Shown: positions 8,001 to 15,332 of the stretch, one piece after another
Layout of the letters: every line of letters begins with the position of its first letter
Numbering within the stretch: position 1 is the stretch's first letter
Source: JBDRNO01 sp043811005
Lineage (GTDB): Bacteria; Bacteroidota; Bacteroidia; NORP154
Assembly (NCBI GenBank): GCA_043811005.1
Contig: JBDRNO010000182.1
Coordinates: 1-15,332 of the forward strand
DNA length: 15,332 nt
Reading direction: 5' to 3'
Notes under the pieces: model-generated
The model's database searches: none
What the model saw: only the letters and a program-made list of their open reading frames with translations
Told to the model about the DNA's origin: nothing
Position numbers and translations under genes: made by a program

Positions 8001-11000
8001 AAATTGAATTCATATCCGACAGGCCAGTTTTCAATAAAGTATAACGTATCACCAGCCGATGAAGCGGTATCAATTGTATCAGGCATCAAATTATCAATAG
8101 GCGGGCTATTAAAAGAGACAAATTGTCCTGAACTATCAACATATTCATAACCATTGGGAATAAAAACTTTCAAAATGGTGTCAAGACGAATATAGTTTCT
8201 GAACTCGTAAGGAAAAAAACTATTACAACAGTTAAATTGCTTCCAGAACAATTTTGTTCTTATCTCTCCACATATATATCTACTATCCACTTCAAAAGTG
8301 TCTCTTATACACATAAATGTAAAATCCTGCTTGCGGGTGCCACAGCCCAGGGTGTCTCCCTGAAAAATTCCGTAATGGCGGGCTGTAAACCTGCTTATGA
8401 TGTCGCTATTCAACGAATCTAAATAAGCTGGTTCTTCAACTACAAAGTTGGCGATTAAGGTGATTGAATCATCTGGTATAAAATCAGGAGGTAGTATTAC
8501 AAGTGAATCAGCATAATGGCTTATATCAAAGTCTAAAGTAAATGTTGCAGGATCAGTACCTGCAACTGAAATAACTGGTGGTGATAGTGTAAAAATAGAA
8601 GTAATACCACTCCGAACTATTGCAACTTCAGCATCGCTAAATGTCAATATATTCATATTATCGGGCATTACATAAGTTATTTTAACATGAGCAGTGTCAA
8701 AAATTCCACCTACCACAACACCTTTTGCCTCTACCCTTATACTATCAAACACATAAGCAGCATCCAGGCGTATGCCTGGTGTAGTGTCAGTTACAAGTGT
8801 ATTTTTTGTTTCATCTGTCCATCCAAAGGTTGTTCGCTGCACGTTTAAACCATAGGTATAAAGACAAGAGGAAGGGGGAAGACCACAATCATTATAATGA
8901 CTTGTTATGGTAAATACTTTTTCCGCAATTGTTTTCTGACAAATGCCGGTATCACATCTATATATCAGTGCATACGCTATTGTATCCTGTTGTTCAACAC
9001 TATTTGCACCTATGCAATTATCCAGTGTAATATCAAAATTGTAGCACCCTTGCTTGCTGCCTCCCAATAATATTAGCGTATTAGCATTCAAAGTATCAAC
9101 CATAATAGTGTCTCCTTTAAACGTAACAGGGGAAGCTATTCTGTATCCTTCGGGAAGGTTCAAATAAGTAAAGTGTTGATTAAGCGGGCAGGAGATAGCA
9201 GGTCCAACTGTATAAATAGTCGAATTCATACATAAGTTTATGGAAACAGTATCAAGGTTATTAATCTCTAAAGGAGCAATCTCATACAGATCATTTTTGC
9301 ATACAATATTAGGTAATACGTCCCAGTGAGGAGGAGGATTAGAAACCTTTCTGGTTATTCCACAAAAATCTTTATATATTGCCTCCCCTTCTCCAACATA
9401 ATAGTAAACAAACTCTGATGATTGCCCCTGTACGTAGGATAATTGAATATTAAATCCAATTATTAAAGTATTTCCTACAGCTAATTCTGCAAATACACTA
9501 TCACCATTCAAATCAGAAATACCACCCGGCCCGTCAATATCCTGGTTTAAATTAACGAAATGTATAATATAATTTCCATTTACTGAATCGTATCCAATAA
9601 TGGAATTGGGAATTATTGCACCATTTACTGTAAAGCTATCTAATACCGTTACACTTTCATTTATTTTTATCTTAAAGTTAAAATTCCATGCCATACCTGC
9701 ATTTACATGCAAACTATCTTCATAGCCCGAATTACTAATTCTAAATTCCATTCTGCCATTATTTCCACAATAATTAAAGCTATTGGAAATATTTTGAGAA
9801 ACCGTTATGATTGGCTTACCAGGAAGAAATGGTATTACAGTTATTGAAGCATAATCATAATCGTTAATGCAATTACCGGCAACGCATCCTAAAACACTTA
9901 TTTTTGAATTTATTATTCTCTTCACTTCAATGTCACAGCCAAATAGCTTGATTGATTCCATTATTTTAATACTTTCTCCCGGAAGTAAAGAAATGCTGTC
10001 AACTATAATAGTATCTGCTCCTGTTCCATTAATAAGAATGCCTGTATCAGTTGAAAAAATTGTCATCCCTCCCGGATATTTATCAACTAATATGAGCCTG
10101 GTTGCTGTAATATTTCCTCCATTCATTACAGTAATGGTTCGCTGAATGGTATCTTTAACCTTACCCGAAGCGTTCCTTTCATCTATTTCTGTAATTACAA
10201 GGTTTGAATACAACACATTGTGCGATTCTGTATTTTTTAAGACCTGTTCATGAGCGTAGTTATTCACTGTATATTCAATAAAGGTACTGTCAATAATAAG
10301 GATCCCGGAGCTAAAATGCGGTATTATCCCACAACTTGTAACAGCATTGTAATCAATACTAACACCCGAATCGGGCGGAATCATCGGAATAGTAAATACA
10401 GGGCTATTAGGTATACTAATGTTCTGTTCAATAATTGTATCCATATTGCTCATTACACTGCCAGATGTGTAAATCAAGCCATAAGGCATCATAGCGATAA
10501 TAGTCACACTATCTATGGTATCACAACTAAAATTAGAGAACTTTATTTCAAATGGATCTTCGGTACAAACAACCAATTCCTCAACCTTAGGTTTTTTATG
10601 TGCAAATGCGTCCGGCTCACTAATTGTAACCGAAGACACAGTTGTGCAGCCATTAGTATCGGTTAAAGTAACGATATAAAGTTGTCCTGCACAAAGTGAA
10701 TCTGCAAGAAATGTAGTATCTCCGTTTGTCCATAAATAAGTATAAGGTTGAGTACCACCACTTCCAAAAACGGTTGCCGTTCCATTACATGCACCCGCAC
10801 AAAGAGCATCAGTAGAATCCGTCATCTCAGATATTAATAACACGGGCTCATTAATAATCACACTATCTGAGGCGATACAGCCATTCGTATCGGTAACGGT
10901 TACACTATGGGTTCCATCACAAAGAACAGTATCAGTTGAATCGGTTTCACCGTTGCTCCATAAATAATAATAGGGAGTAGTACCGCCTGTTACGGATACA

Positions 11001-14000
11001 ATTGCTCTGCCGTCACATACGCTATTACAAAGAGCGTCAGTAGAATCAATGATTTGGGCTATCAGCACATCAGGTTCGGTAATAATTACAGTATCAATTA
11101 TTGTACAACTGTCAGCATCAATTACTGTTACTATAAATGTATCAGCACACAAATTATCAATTGTTGTTGTTGTATCTCCGTTTGACCAGGAATAAATATA
11201 AGGCGTTCTACCACCGTTTACAGTGATGGTTGCATTACCGTCACAGTCTCCATTACAGGTTACATGGGTAGCAGAAATTACAGTGCTTAATGGTATTCGT
11301 AATTTGTTAGAAGTAGAATCTTCCCCAGCAGGAATATCAAAGTAACAGTTTGTTCCAGTAATATCGCAAAATAAACTATCAGGCACAGTTGTATTGCCTT
11401 CATAGTTATAAGTAATATTTCCACAGGAATCATTTGTGATCTTCACTTCAAATGAGAAAACAATACTATCGTCCGGATCTACGCTGTCCGGTAAGTTCCA
11501 TGTAAGTATATTTCCATTAATATCGGGGTTTATATCAGCAGGTGGGTTCAGGATACCTGTAAAAGAATTATTGTAGCTCACGCAGTTGGGCAATATAAAG
11601 TTAAAGAGGTCAAAGGTGTCGGTAACAACAGTATCCGCATTTACAATAACTACATTTATAGTTGCTGAGCTATCACATACTGAAAAATCTTCTGCTGATA
11701 CCTCAACCGTTTTTATATTAGGTTGAGGATAGTCTATAATTTTAAGTGTTTTAGTAAATATAGGAAGAATAATCGAATCCCTGCAATTAGAAATTCCATA
11801 AACATTAATAACGGTTTTATGTTGCGGTACCAAGCTGCATCCGCTAATGAGATTATAAAAAATTGTCAGCTCTGTTGAATCCGGAACCTTAGTAAAACCA
11901 GAACCCGGAAGGCCATTATTCTGGATAAAAGTGTTCAGGGTATCCATGTACCATATAATGGTATCGCCACTAAATATGGGATTGAGGCTATATGCCACTA
12001 CTGTTCCAATAGGATATTCCAGGCGTCCGCTTTGTGCTTGAAATGACATCCCTGCCGGAATGGTTTGCTCAACGGCAATGTCATAAACATTGGCTACATC
12101 ACTGCTGCTTATATATACCTCAACGGGTATAGTGTTGCAAATAACAATGCTGTCTTTGTTGTCATTCAATACTATACTACTCTGAAGCCCTGAAGTCCGT
12201 GGTTGCAGGATAAAAATAAAAGAATCCGGTTCACAGGGATAAACTCCAAGTGAATCAGGATAGTATGGACAGTCCCAACCGAGATATACTATCAAAGTGT
12301 CTTTCCCGGTCGGATCTTTACAATCGTAATTTGCACATATCCGGACGTCAACTGCTATAAAAGGATCGAAATCCCCTATGAAAAAAATGTCAGCTTGTTG
12401 CCCTTGCGTGGGTGTAATGCTTGTTACGTCAATATTGCAGGAAGGGGAATTAACACTCAACCAGGTATTGAAAGCGCTTCCCCTTGAAGCGTTCGTAATA
12501 TGCATATCCCAGCAAGCCGTACGGGTAACTCCATCTACTGTAACCAGCGTGGGTTGCAGATCAAAAGAGGGTGCAAAATATTCAAAAGGTATTGATATTG
12601 GTGGTTCTGCAAACGATGTATTTGTATCTGCATCAAACAGTGGTGTAAATCCAATAAATCCAGGAATCGACATAGATGTATCCCGTGTTTCACAGGTCGG
12701 ATGAAACCATGCAGATAATCCAAACCTGGAATCATCATCACTGTAATATAAACTATCACTACCGGCAAAAGCCCAAGTGCTATCAGAGGTGTAATACTTA
12801 TCCATGTTGAATGTCAGTACTGTGTCGTCATTTATATCTGTAAAAATGCTGTCGGGCTCTGCATCATATATCTTTTGTATTTCAAATACCCCGCCTGCCG
12901 TCCGGTACTGCGATATCGTAACTGAATCCAACCCAAATCCAGTTGGCAGGTTAATTGATAGTGTATCCGTAAAACCCCAGTCACGATATTCATACGGGAA
13001 TCGGTTAATACCCGGCTTAGCGCCTACATCTAACCTATTTGATATATGTACACCATGAGCACAATCATTTTTTGAAACACCTTTGTTCCTGTAAAATGTA
13101 TAGCCCATTAACCTGAATTTTCCACCGTTGTTTTCACAAAAATACTGAACAGTGGAGTCACACTGGCAGACAGTATCCCCGCTGGTCAGGATTACACCTG
13201 TAATGCAACTGTCTCCTGTAACGGGATCTATAATGAGTATGGTGTCATTAGTCGAAGTATTTATAATTGGTATTGGTTTACAATCACAGCAACTCGCAAC
13301 ATCGTAGTCAGGTCGTGGTCCTATACCCATATAGATATGATTAATTATAGGTGAACACAATACGGTTTTCGCTCCGATATTTTTTGTTACCTTAAACATT
13401 GGCATAACAGTCACCTTATCATCCCAATGAAATCGCTGGAAAGATGAAGTAACTCCGTAATTATTCTGAATTGTGTCTATGCTAAGATCAAAGAAATACT
13501 TACCGAAAGATAATGTTTCAACTTTTGATTGGGGAATAAAAAATGTGTAGGTTGTGTCGCCAGGTGTACCAGTACCATCCGTAGTATCTTTATCATAAAT
13601 AAGAACCTTCGCTCCTATAGGAGTAACAGCATCCGCACATTTAGGAGGAATAGTAATCTCATAATATCCATAACCGAAACCATGGGGTGTAGGGTTATTA
13701 GGGTAATAAAGCTTACTCACTGTGGAAGATAAAACACCAAGCAATGTATCACCCATCATAGCTGTAGTTGTGGCAACCTTGCTAAAATCCAGTTGACCGC
13801 TTGTATCGGCTATTCCATTATTATTGTTATCGGGCTCTCCATAATTGATTCTGCTCATAGTAAAACTCAAGTGATCTGAGCCATGTCTAACACAACCAGG
13901 ACAATGCACAAAAGTAACACCTTGCTGGCATGCAAGAGGTATAGCGCAGATATCCGAACAGGATGTGTCAACTGAAGGAAGATGGGACACCTCAAGATCA

Positions 14001-15332
14001 ATGTAACTTGCCGAAGGTGCATCGCATTGCGCGATCAGGCGGATTTTAAACTCTGAATTGGGGATCACAAAATTTGAGTCCTGCTCATCAAAGTCAAACC
14101 ATGCGGTTACTGTTCCGGCACACGTAATCGGATTTATATCAATGATTATCGTTTGTGGTAACCAATAGTTGTTTAAATCGGGATTATAAATCACTAATGA
14201 ACTATCTATGTTATTTGTATCTATATAGCAAAGCCCCCCATTAAAGATGAAGGTTGCCTGCAGCATTTCGGTGCTATCCCCTTCCCACAGCCGGTAATCA
14301 ACATTTTTAAAGGAAAAAATGCCTGTATCACCGTCAAAAGGTGTTGTATCAGCTGTATCATCCAAATCGGTTGGACCATCCCAGTATTCCTGCTTCATAA
14401 ATGTAGATTCATAAAACATAGATCCTGTTCCGGTTCTCACAATGGTATCTTCATCACATTGCTCCCGGTAATTTAGCTTATAGCTTAAAGCTTTTGAATA
14501 AGTTGACCCACACGGGGCATCCGAAGTATCGGGACAACAGGTAATGGAATTTAAATTTATCGTGAAAAATTCTCCTGGTTTAATATCACCCAAAGGCCAT
14601 GAAATTTGTTTGACAATAGAATCCCTGCATGTAAAAGCCGTGTCTAAAATGATCAAAGTGTCGTTTATGATATTTCCGGCAGAATCGGTGAGCGTTATTG
14701 AAGTCGTATCCATTGCCATCAACGCACCACTAAAAAGCGAAAAATCAACATCAAAAGCTGGTCCTGTTCCTTCATTGGAAAGAATAACCTCTATATTAGA
14801 ATTATTATTTGGCCCGAAACAAAAGTCCTTGACGATATAGTTAGGGCTAACACTTAACCGTGAAATATGATCCACGGGAACAAGTGCATTGGCTGTTACA
14901 GAATCTATCTGACAAATAATACTGTCGCATTGCCAGTAATATTCGAAATTAGATTCTCCCAGGTTAGTGCCTTGGTCGGTTTCTGTACATTCATTGATTG
15001 TCAGACATTCAGAGATAACAAAAAAGCTATCGGGCATCAGTCCATAAGAAGGAAGTATTGAATCAGGAATAAAGATTGTTAACTGGTTATTTGCTGTATC
15101 AGGTGTAATAGAATCCAGGCTCGTAGAAAACACTTCTATAGATGGGCCGTAAGTATCAATAATTGTAATTCCACTGAATAGTGTTGAATTTCCTGTATTT
15201 GTAATGAAAATATCTCTGCAAATAGTGTCTTTTACATTTCCTGCATAAGAAACGGGTTTGATATCCAACTGACTGATTGAAATTACCGGTGATTTAATTG
15301 CAAATACATCCGAAGTATCTATGATATTGTCG
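5015..15332 (-). CDS. Giant T9SS type A surface protein with SprB repeats (5' partial)
   Basis: The reading frame is open to the right edge, so the start and signal peptide are missing; 3438 codons are visible (residue 1 = codon at 15331). The frame contains a TTG at 15268, but coding-like sequence continues upstream of it, so it is not taken as the start. Residues about 1-1350 and 1575-2780 are a long series of secreted Ig/DUF11-like beta modules, apparently two related series. Three SprB repeats lie between them (1351-1574). Then come a PKD-like domain (2783-2869), a jelly-roll module (2887-3078, PNLISDPSF at the start and GFDDFEVF at the end), Ig-like modules (3083-3319), a linker and a type A sorting domain (3351-3438: AYPNPF, NEVVIFDVIGK, LEQGIYFYSL). 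The T9SS should export it for anchoring or release. A large adhesin role is inferred; no catalytic motif was seen. Cys pairs (for example CCPDTSDAPC, CCDC, NCCN, CCNHSC) suggest disulfides. Confidence 0.92.
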   Translation of the reverse strand, partial: DNIIDTSDVFAIKSPVISISQLDIKPVSYAGNVKDTICRDIFITNTGNSTLFSGITIIDTYGPSIEVFSTSLDSITPDTANNQLTIFIPDSILPSYGLMPDSFFVISECLTINECTETDQGTNLGESNFEYYWQCDSIICQIDSVTANALVPVDHISRLSVSPNYIVKDFCFGPNNNSNIEVILSNEGTGPAFDVDFSLFSGALMAMDTTSITLTDSAGNIINDTLIILDTAFTCRDSIVKQISWPLGDIKPGEFFTINLNSITCCPDTSDAPCGSTYSKALSYKLNYREQCDEDTIVRTGTGSMFYESTFMKQEYWDGPTDLDDTADTTPFDGDTGIFSFKNVDYRLWEGDSTEMLQATFIFNGGLCYIDTNNIDSSLVIYNPDLNNYWLPQTIIIDINPITCAGTVTAWFDFDEQDSNFVIPNSEFKIRLIAQCDAPSASYIDLEVSHLPSVDTSCSDICAIPLACQQGVTFVHCPGCVRHGSDHLSFTMSRINYGEPDNNNNGIADTSGQLDFSKVATTTAMMGDTLLGVLSSTVSKLYYPNNPTPHGFGYGYYEITIPPKCADAVTPIGAKVLIYDKDTTDGTGTPGDTTYTFFIPQSKVETLSFGKYFFDLSIDTIQNNYGVTSSFQRFHWDDKVTVMPMFKVTKNIGAKTVLCSPIINHIYMGIGPRPDYDVASCCDCKPIPIINTSTNDTILIIDPVTGDSCITGVILTSGDTVCQCDSTVQYFCENNGGKFRLMGYTFYRNKGVSKNDCAHGVHISNRLDVGAKPGINRFPYEYRDWGFTDTLSINLPTGFGLDSVTISQYRTAGGVFEIQKIYDAEPDSIFTDINDDTVLTFNMDKYYTSDSTWAFAGSDSLYYSDDDSRFGLSAWFHPTCETRDTSMSIPGFIGFTPLFDADTNTSFAEPPISIPFEYFAPSFDLQPTLVTVDGVTRTACWDMHITNASRGSAFNTWLSVNSPSCNIDVTSITPTQGQQADIFFIGDFDPFIAVDVRICANYDCKDPTGKDTLIVYLGWDCPYYPDSLGVYPCEPDSFIFILQPRTSGLQSSIVLNDNKDSIVICNTIPVEVYISSSDVANVYDIAVEQTIPAGMSFQAQSGRLEYPIGTVVAYSLNPIFSGDTIIWYMDTLNTFIQNNGLPGSGFTKVPDSTELTIFYNLISGCSLVPQHKTVINVYGISNCRDSIILPIFTKTLKIIDYPQPNIKTVEVSAEDFSVCDSSATINVVIVNADTVVTDTFDLFNFILPNCVSYNNSFTGILNPPADINPDINGNILTWNLPDSVDPDDSIVFSFEVKITNDSCGNITYNYEGNTTVPDSLFCDITGTNCYFDIPAGEDSTSNKLRIPLSTVISATHVTCNGDCDGNATITVNGGRTPYIYSWSNGDTTTTIDNLCADTFIVTVIDADSCTIIDTVIITEPDVLIAQIIDSTDALCNSVCDGRAIVSVTGGTTPYYYLWSNGETDSTDTVLCDGTHSVTVTDTNGCIASDSVIINEPVLLISEMTDSTDALCAGACNGTATVFGSGGTQPYTYLWTNGDTTFLADSLCAGQLYIVTLTDTNGCTTVSSVTISEPDAFAHKKPKVEELVVCTEDPFEIKFSNFSCDTIDSVTIIAMMPYGLIYTSGSVMSNMDTIIEQNISIPNSPVFTIPMIPPDSGVSIDYNAVTSCGIIPHFSSGILIIDSTFIEYTVNNYAHEQVLKNTESHNVLYSNLVITEIDERNASGKVKDTIQRTITVMNGGNITATRLILVDKYPGGMTIFSTDTGILINGTGADTIIVDSISLLPGESIKIMESIKLFGCDIEVKRIINSKISVLGCVAGNCINDYDYASITVIPFLPGKPIITVSQNISNSFNYCGNNGRMEFRISNSGYEDSLHVNAGMAWNFNFKIKINESVTVLDSFTVNGAIIPNSIIGYDSVNGNYIIHFVNLNQDIDGPGGISDLNGDSVFAELAVGNTLIIGFNIQLSYVQGQSSEFVYYYVGEGEAIYKDFCGITRKVSNPPPHWDVLPNIVCKNDLYEIAPLEINNLDTVSINLCMNSTIYTVGPAISCPLNQHFTYLNLPEGYRIASPVTFKGDTIMVDTLNANTLILLGGSKQGCYNFDITLDNCIGANSVEQQDTIAYALIYRCDTGICQKTIAEKVFTITSHYNDCGLPPSSCLYTYGLNVQRTTFGWTDETKNTLVTDTTPGIRLDAAYVFDSIRVEAKGVVVGGIFDTAHVKITYVMPDNMNILTFSDAEVAIVRSGITSIFTLSPPVISVAGTDPATFTLDFDISHYADSLVILPPDFIPDDSITLIANFVVEEPAYLDSLNSDIISRFTARHYGIFQGDTLGCGTRKQDFTFMCIRDTFEVDSRYICGEIRTKLFWKQFNCCNSFFPYEFRNYIRLDTILKVFIPNGYEYVDSSGQFVSFNSPPIDNLMPDTIDTASSAGDTLYFIENWPVGYEFNLNLSLLPEDVCPPNTPLSWILSYLQYDYADSIYKKKTVSKIIAPLPFSQPFLQNPYPNSIDSLNLIPSHPVSSTTDTIIFTMRICNSSADSIWIALNHPANQVEYLYLIDITDSLYDTLSPFIHTDSMTIWFFIKKECRSIRVIAQTDICINDKIRIYTGEACSDFPNDIDRYFCLGPNNTFRIEPDQAVMQTHFFPVASAGIDSCTPSAYEIDIINSKFKTITDIKLTVSIPAGFSIDSSEIQYPANSSYRGMLAPDTLSSNVFSWTIDSVDSLIGLNGLTGIDEFDKSRLNLRVYFNVDSVHDFALDTPLVTFNISGNPKCNPPALFTHQADPMLVKPVNAAFNFTPFSIYEGDTVSFTSVDQTGQHLWVIYDQADTLQKDSLFISNPDYVFDTAGAYTIIHIILKICDTVLASDTIILQDLNVLFRLAPLPIDTCFNCASIGPNLISDPSFTIDYDCFTGPPANFFTNLTWACQPKDYGWVRYAITDDAAPWYPDLQGNDHTSSGNTNFFLGSIISKFMGGIRMAQTVEAGKTYNISIWVRNVFQPDCLSGGEDCLPSFALYVYNQSAEVIAIRNRVSHQDGWVQLCGEYSPLENEQIHIVIWAISGEFTLGGEYYFSFTDIHIGFDDFEVFEQELPVIDITSSDTIICSNDPSGVTLTAFPLDTGQAGVITYLWSTGDSTASITVFPDTTTTYWVIGTDAYGCSVTESITIEVNIINANITTDGSTVICRLPGNTFQNVTLTASHADSYSWSTGKTSQSIIVNQAGIYSVWVMSSFGCTDSAFIQITQSNQPPPQAKAGNDVIINCGDAVLLGKPGPTPNLLFDWTPVTGLDDPYIRRPLASPVISFTYSLTVTSTKTECLNKDDVTVKVLNPCCNHSCKTGSPGSGNSEEENLKEAPFTDDVATDKATISAYPNPFRDRTIIGVYIPGHFINKNEVVIFDVIGKETKRYSLKPGQNFIEIKPNELEQGIYFYSLISNGIKIETKKMVHIK
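5018..5281 (-). other. Type A T9SS sorting domain of the giant protein
   Basis: The last 88 residues match the Por secretion tail: AYPNPF near the start, a hydrophobic strand with VVIFDVIGKE, then LEQGIYFYSLISNG and a basic ending KKMVHIK. This class directs T9SS export and is normally removed by a PorU-type sortase, with attachment or release of the mature protein. It is clearly different from the type B domain of the neighbouring protein. A Ser/Glu-rich linker (from about 5282 to 5345) separates it from the last Ig-like module. Confidence 0.9.
6154..6161 (-). repeat. Run of eight G on the coding strand of the giant gene
   Basis: Eight consecutive C on the + strand (eight G on the coding strand) lie within the jelly-roll module, encoding the Gly-Gly of TLGGEYYF. 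It is the longest G/C homopolymer I noticed in the window and lies in frame as given. Confidence 0.9.
10610..11281 (-). repeat. Three tandem SprB repeats
   Basis: Three successive modules of about 71-77 residues (11281-11069, 11068-10841, 10840-10610) share the SprB-repeat pattern: C-(N/D)G-A-V-GG-(T)-PY-Y-W-(S/T)NG-T, a Cys-containing strand, then TVTDTNGC and an ending I(T/N/S)EP. Modules 2 and 3 both begin with STDALC followed by a second Cys and are the most alike. This repeat is named after the F. johnsoniae gliding adhesin SprB and is common in large Bacteroidota surface proteins. It sits between the two related module series of the giant protein. Confidence 0.88.

Noticed and set aside
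7383..15061. Numerous short + strand open frames (and a few - strand ones in other frames) within the giant gene
   Set aside because: All are shadows of the strong - strand frame, with low-complexity or unrecognisable translations.
15266..15268. TTG at 15268 as the start of the giant gene
   Set aside because: The frame continues open with similar module sequence to the window edge and there is no signal peptide after this codon, so the gene is 5' partial.

Overview
The window is AT-rich DNA from a member of the Bacteroidota. All three large genes carry hallmarks of the type IX secretion system (T9SS), which is essentially restricted to that phylum: a PorP/SprF-family outer-membrane protein, a surface protein ending in the type B (gliding-motility-type) sorting domain, and a giant surface protein ending in the type A (Por secretion tail) sorting domain. 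Nothing seen allows a confident call below phylum level.

Layout. At the left edge a complete serine recombinase of the resolvase/invertase family (35-628) is read on the + strand. About 84% of the window is occupied by genes on the - strand. Read in their own direction they are: a giant modular adhesin-like protein whose 5' end lies beyond the right edge (15332 to 5015, at least 3438 residues); a 329-bp spacer rich in short palindromes and repeated ACGAA motifs; an 895-residue protein made of a signal peptide, beta-propeller-like domain, PKD domain, five tandem Ig-like modules and a type B sorting domain (4685 to 1998); a 120-bp spacer with a hairpin; and the PorP/SprF protein (1877 to 837). 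The recombinase and porP converge on a 208-bp spacer containing a likely terminator.

How the genes may work together. In Bacteroidota, type B cargo genes are commonly followed directly by a PorP/SprF-like gene, and SprF is needed for surface delivery of SprB in Flavobacterium johnsoniae. The 895-residue protein and the PorP homologue therefore look like a cargo/partner pair. The giant neighbour uses the other sorting class (type A), which is generally anchored or released by the PorU/PorV route and should not need that partner.

The most notable observation is that the giant protein appears to contain two collinear, diverged copies of a module series more than 1000 residues long. Five short anchor motifs recur in the same order at a slowly drifting offset (1692 to 1584 residues), and three SprB repeats sit between the two copies. 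Other points worth checking are a run of eight G on its coding strand, a DNA repeat that encodes the PorP signal peptide, and the palindromic elements in the spacer upstream of the type B cargo gene. No RNA gene, CRISPR array or insertion sequence was seen.
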